Below, one piece after another: positions 62,590-64,000 of a DNA stretch of 64,000 bases. How positions within the stretch are numbered: the first letter of the stretch is position 1; every line of letters starts with the position of its first letter. The notes under the pieces are model-generated. The model was not told where the DNA came from, searched no databases, and worked only from the letters and a program-made list of their open reading frames with translations. The DNA comes from Cladocopium goreaui (taxonomy: Eukaryota > Sar > Dinophyceae > Suessiales > Symbiodiniaceae), in NCBI GenBank assembly GCA_947184155.2, contig CAMXCT020001984.1:56539-120538 (forward strand). Direction: 5' to 3'. Both the position numbers and the translations under genes were made by a program.

Positions 62590-64000
62590 CTGGTCTAGTA
62601 GGGTATACTTAGAGATGCAAATCAAGACCAAATAAGGATAACAACTACCAACAACAAGTGCGTAAAGATTGTGCGGTGCTGATTCGCTGTTTCCACCATC
62701 AACTGCTCATTGGCATGGCATCCATTACCCCTCTTGTGGGTTGCCATGTCCTACAAACATGCAGGCTGCGAAACAAGACCATTTAGTTTGTTGCTGACTT
62801 CAACCCCTGGAAGAACTCAATCATGCCGGGTCATCATCTTAGGCAGGCATGCGAACAAAAGTAGTTGAACCCACCAGCGGATTTTGATTGCTAGCTACAC
62901 AAGAACTAAACATATCGGGAAACACGCACCAATGATGAAAGAGGTATATCGAGCGCCATGTAGATGAATGTGTCGTAAAACACATGCTGAATCAAAGTAA
63001 ACTAAGTAAACCCATGCCAGCAACGACTAGAGCAACGACTAGGGCAACGACTAGGTCCACTGGGTATTGGCTAATCTGGGGCGCTGAATTGCTCTTACGG
63101 GATCTCCTCTGGCCCCCAGCTCTGTGGCGAACCGCACTAGGATTGTCCGATACCTCCGATACCTGATGAATCTACGGTACAAGGTAATCTACATCTGAGG
63201 ACAAAGTAGCGACGGGAAAAAAGTCTCAGCAATCAAGTACCGAAAGAAGATCAGTCAGTTGGGGTCATTTCATGCGTTTCATCTTTTAGGGATGGAACAT
63301 GGACAATTTCACCAATTCTTGTCATCCCATTTCCCTTGACTCAACTATCTCAGTTGCATTCCCATGATGACTGGTCAAATCTTGTTCTTTTTTGAACCGT
63401 GGTAGGCTCAAACCAAGTTCTGGTCAACATTCTGATTTTTGCATACCTCTGTTGTTTAATGATGTTGAAATCCACACACTTCATGTCAAACCTCCATGTT
63501 TCTCCCTTGGACTACCAGCCGCGGTACCTGGCACTGGTCACCCAACACGAAGCCAATGCACCGTCGTGGCCTTGGAGGATGAAGGCACATATTTCTATTC
63601 GCAGTTTGCATCGAGTGATAAAACTGCACATCGATTTGCGTATGGTAAATTGGCAACGCGCATTTGTGCTTATTGCATGTACTAATTGCTACTACACATA
63701 CACATGGACATATACATAAATGTAATTACATATGTATATATATATATATGCACTATAATTGACTCTACTGGAGATGGAGCCGTTGATGGACAACAAGACA
63801 TTCACATATGTAAAAATGTTTGCTAAGGTGTGGTTGCAGACATGCAAATGGATTTGGTTTCGACAAAGGTATGACTATCAACTCGGTGACATACGCAGAA
63901 TGGGAGCCCTGCAAAAAAAACATACGGCATCTTGCATCAAAACCATCCGAAAAACTTTTCAGTTCTACCTGCCAGTGCAAGAGAAAGAGATGCAACATTT
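62590..64000. other. unresolved right edge
   Basis: A minus acceptor TTTTTTTTGCAG near 63912 precedes GSHSAYVTELIVIPLSKPNP. A plus ORF at 63392-63685 (VPGTGHPTRSQCTVVALEDE) is protein-like. Neither can be assigned. (TATATG)n microsatellite at 63730-63750. Confidence 0.25.

Overview
The window looks like nuclear DNA of a dinoflagellate, most likely of the Symbiodiniaceae type. The reasons are Ty1/copia polyprotein ORFs of the divergent kind common there, protein-coding sequence broken into short exons in large AT-rich introns, a very high load of satellites and short mobile elements, and one short match to the 3' end of the dinoflagellate spliced leader. Nothing is prokaryotic: there are no operons, Shine-Dalgarno sites, CRISPR arrays or rRNA. 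All calls come from reading the sequence; no database search was run.

Layout. 1-6.2 kb: 3' part of a plus-strand Ty1/copia-like retroelement, with reverse transcriptase and RNase H fused upstream of a zinc-knuckle region, three further overlapping or close ORFs, a polypurine tract and a hairpin-rich candidate LTR. 6.8-7.7 kb: two minus-strand exons of an M1 zinc aminopeptidase (GAMEN and HExxH motifs). 8.0-10.6 kb: a decayed minus-strand copia pol fragment. 10.6-18.5 kb: a nest of retroposons. It holds a roughly 480-bp SINE-like family with a GNRA-capped 3' hairpin and oligo-A tail, two tRNA-derived SINE copies, and a 2.14-kb insertion carrying a 240-bp satellite. Three of the insertions have 18-20 bp target duplications, and two of these split one older open reading frame. 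19.9-21.1 kb: eroded coding sequence and a U6 snRNA-like sequence.

22-37 kb: mostly intron-like DNA with exon-sized segments on the plus strand bounded by plausible splice sites. They include a Q/P-rich gene at about 34.1-36.7 kb with a duplicated exon. This DNA also holds a MITE family with perfect 15-bp terminal repeats, a 1-kb AT satellite, a 42-bp minisatellite and a 100-N assembly gap. 36.9-41.15 kb: four different tandem arrays (16, 409, 297 and about 10 bp) lie back to back. 41-64 kb: low-density DNA with minus-strand exons of at least three genes. Two of these have visible terminal exons (stops at 60.34 and 55.05 kb), consistent with the unidirectional gene order known in dinoflagellates.

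The genes do not form an obvious pathway. The coherent story is transposition: LTR elements, LINE-dependent short retroposons and MITEs have layered into each other and around split host genes. Exon boundaries are inferred from reading frame plus splice-like dinucleotides and should be read as approximate.
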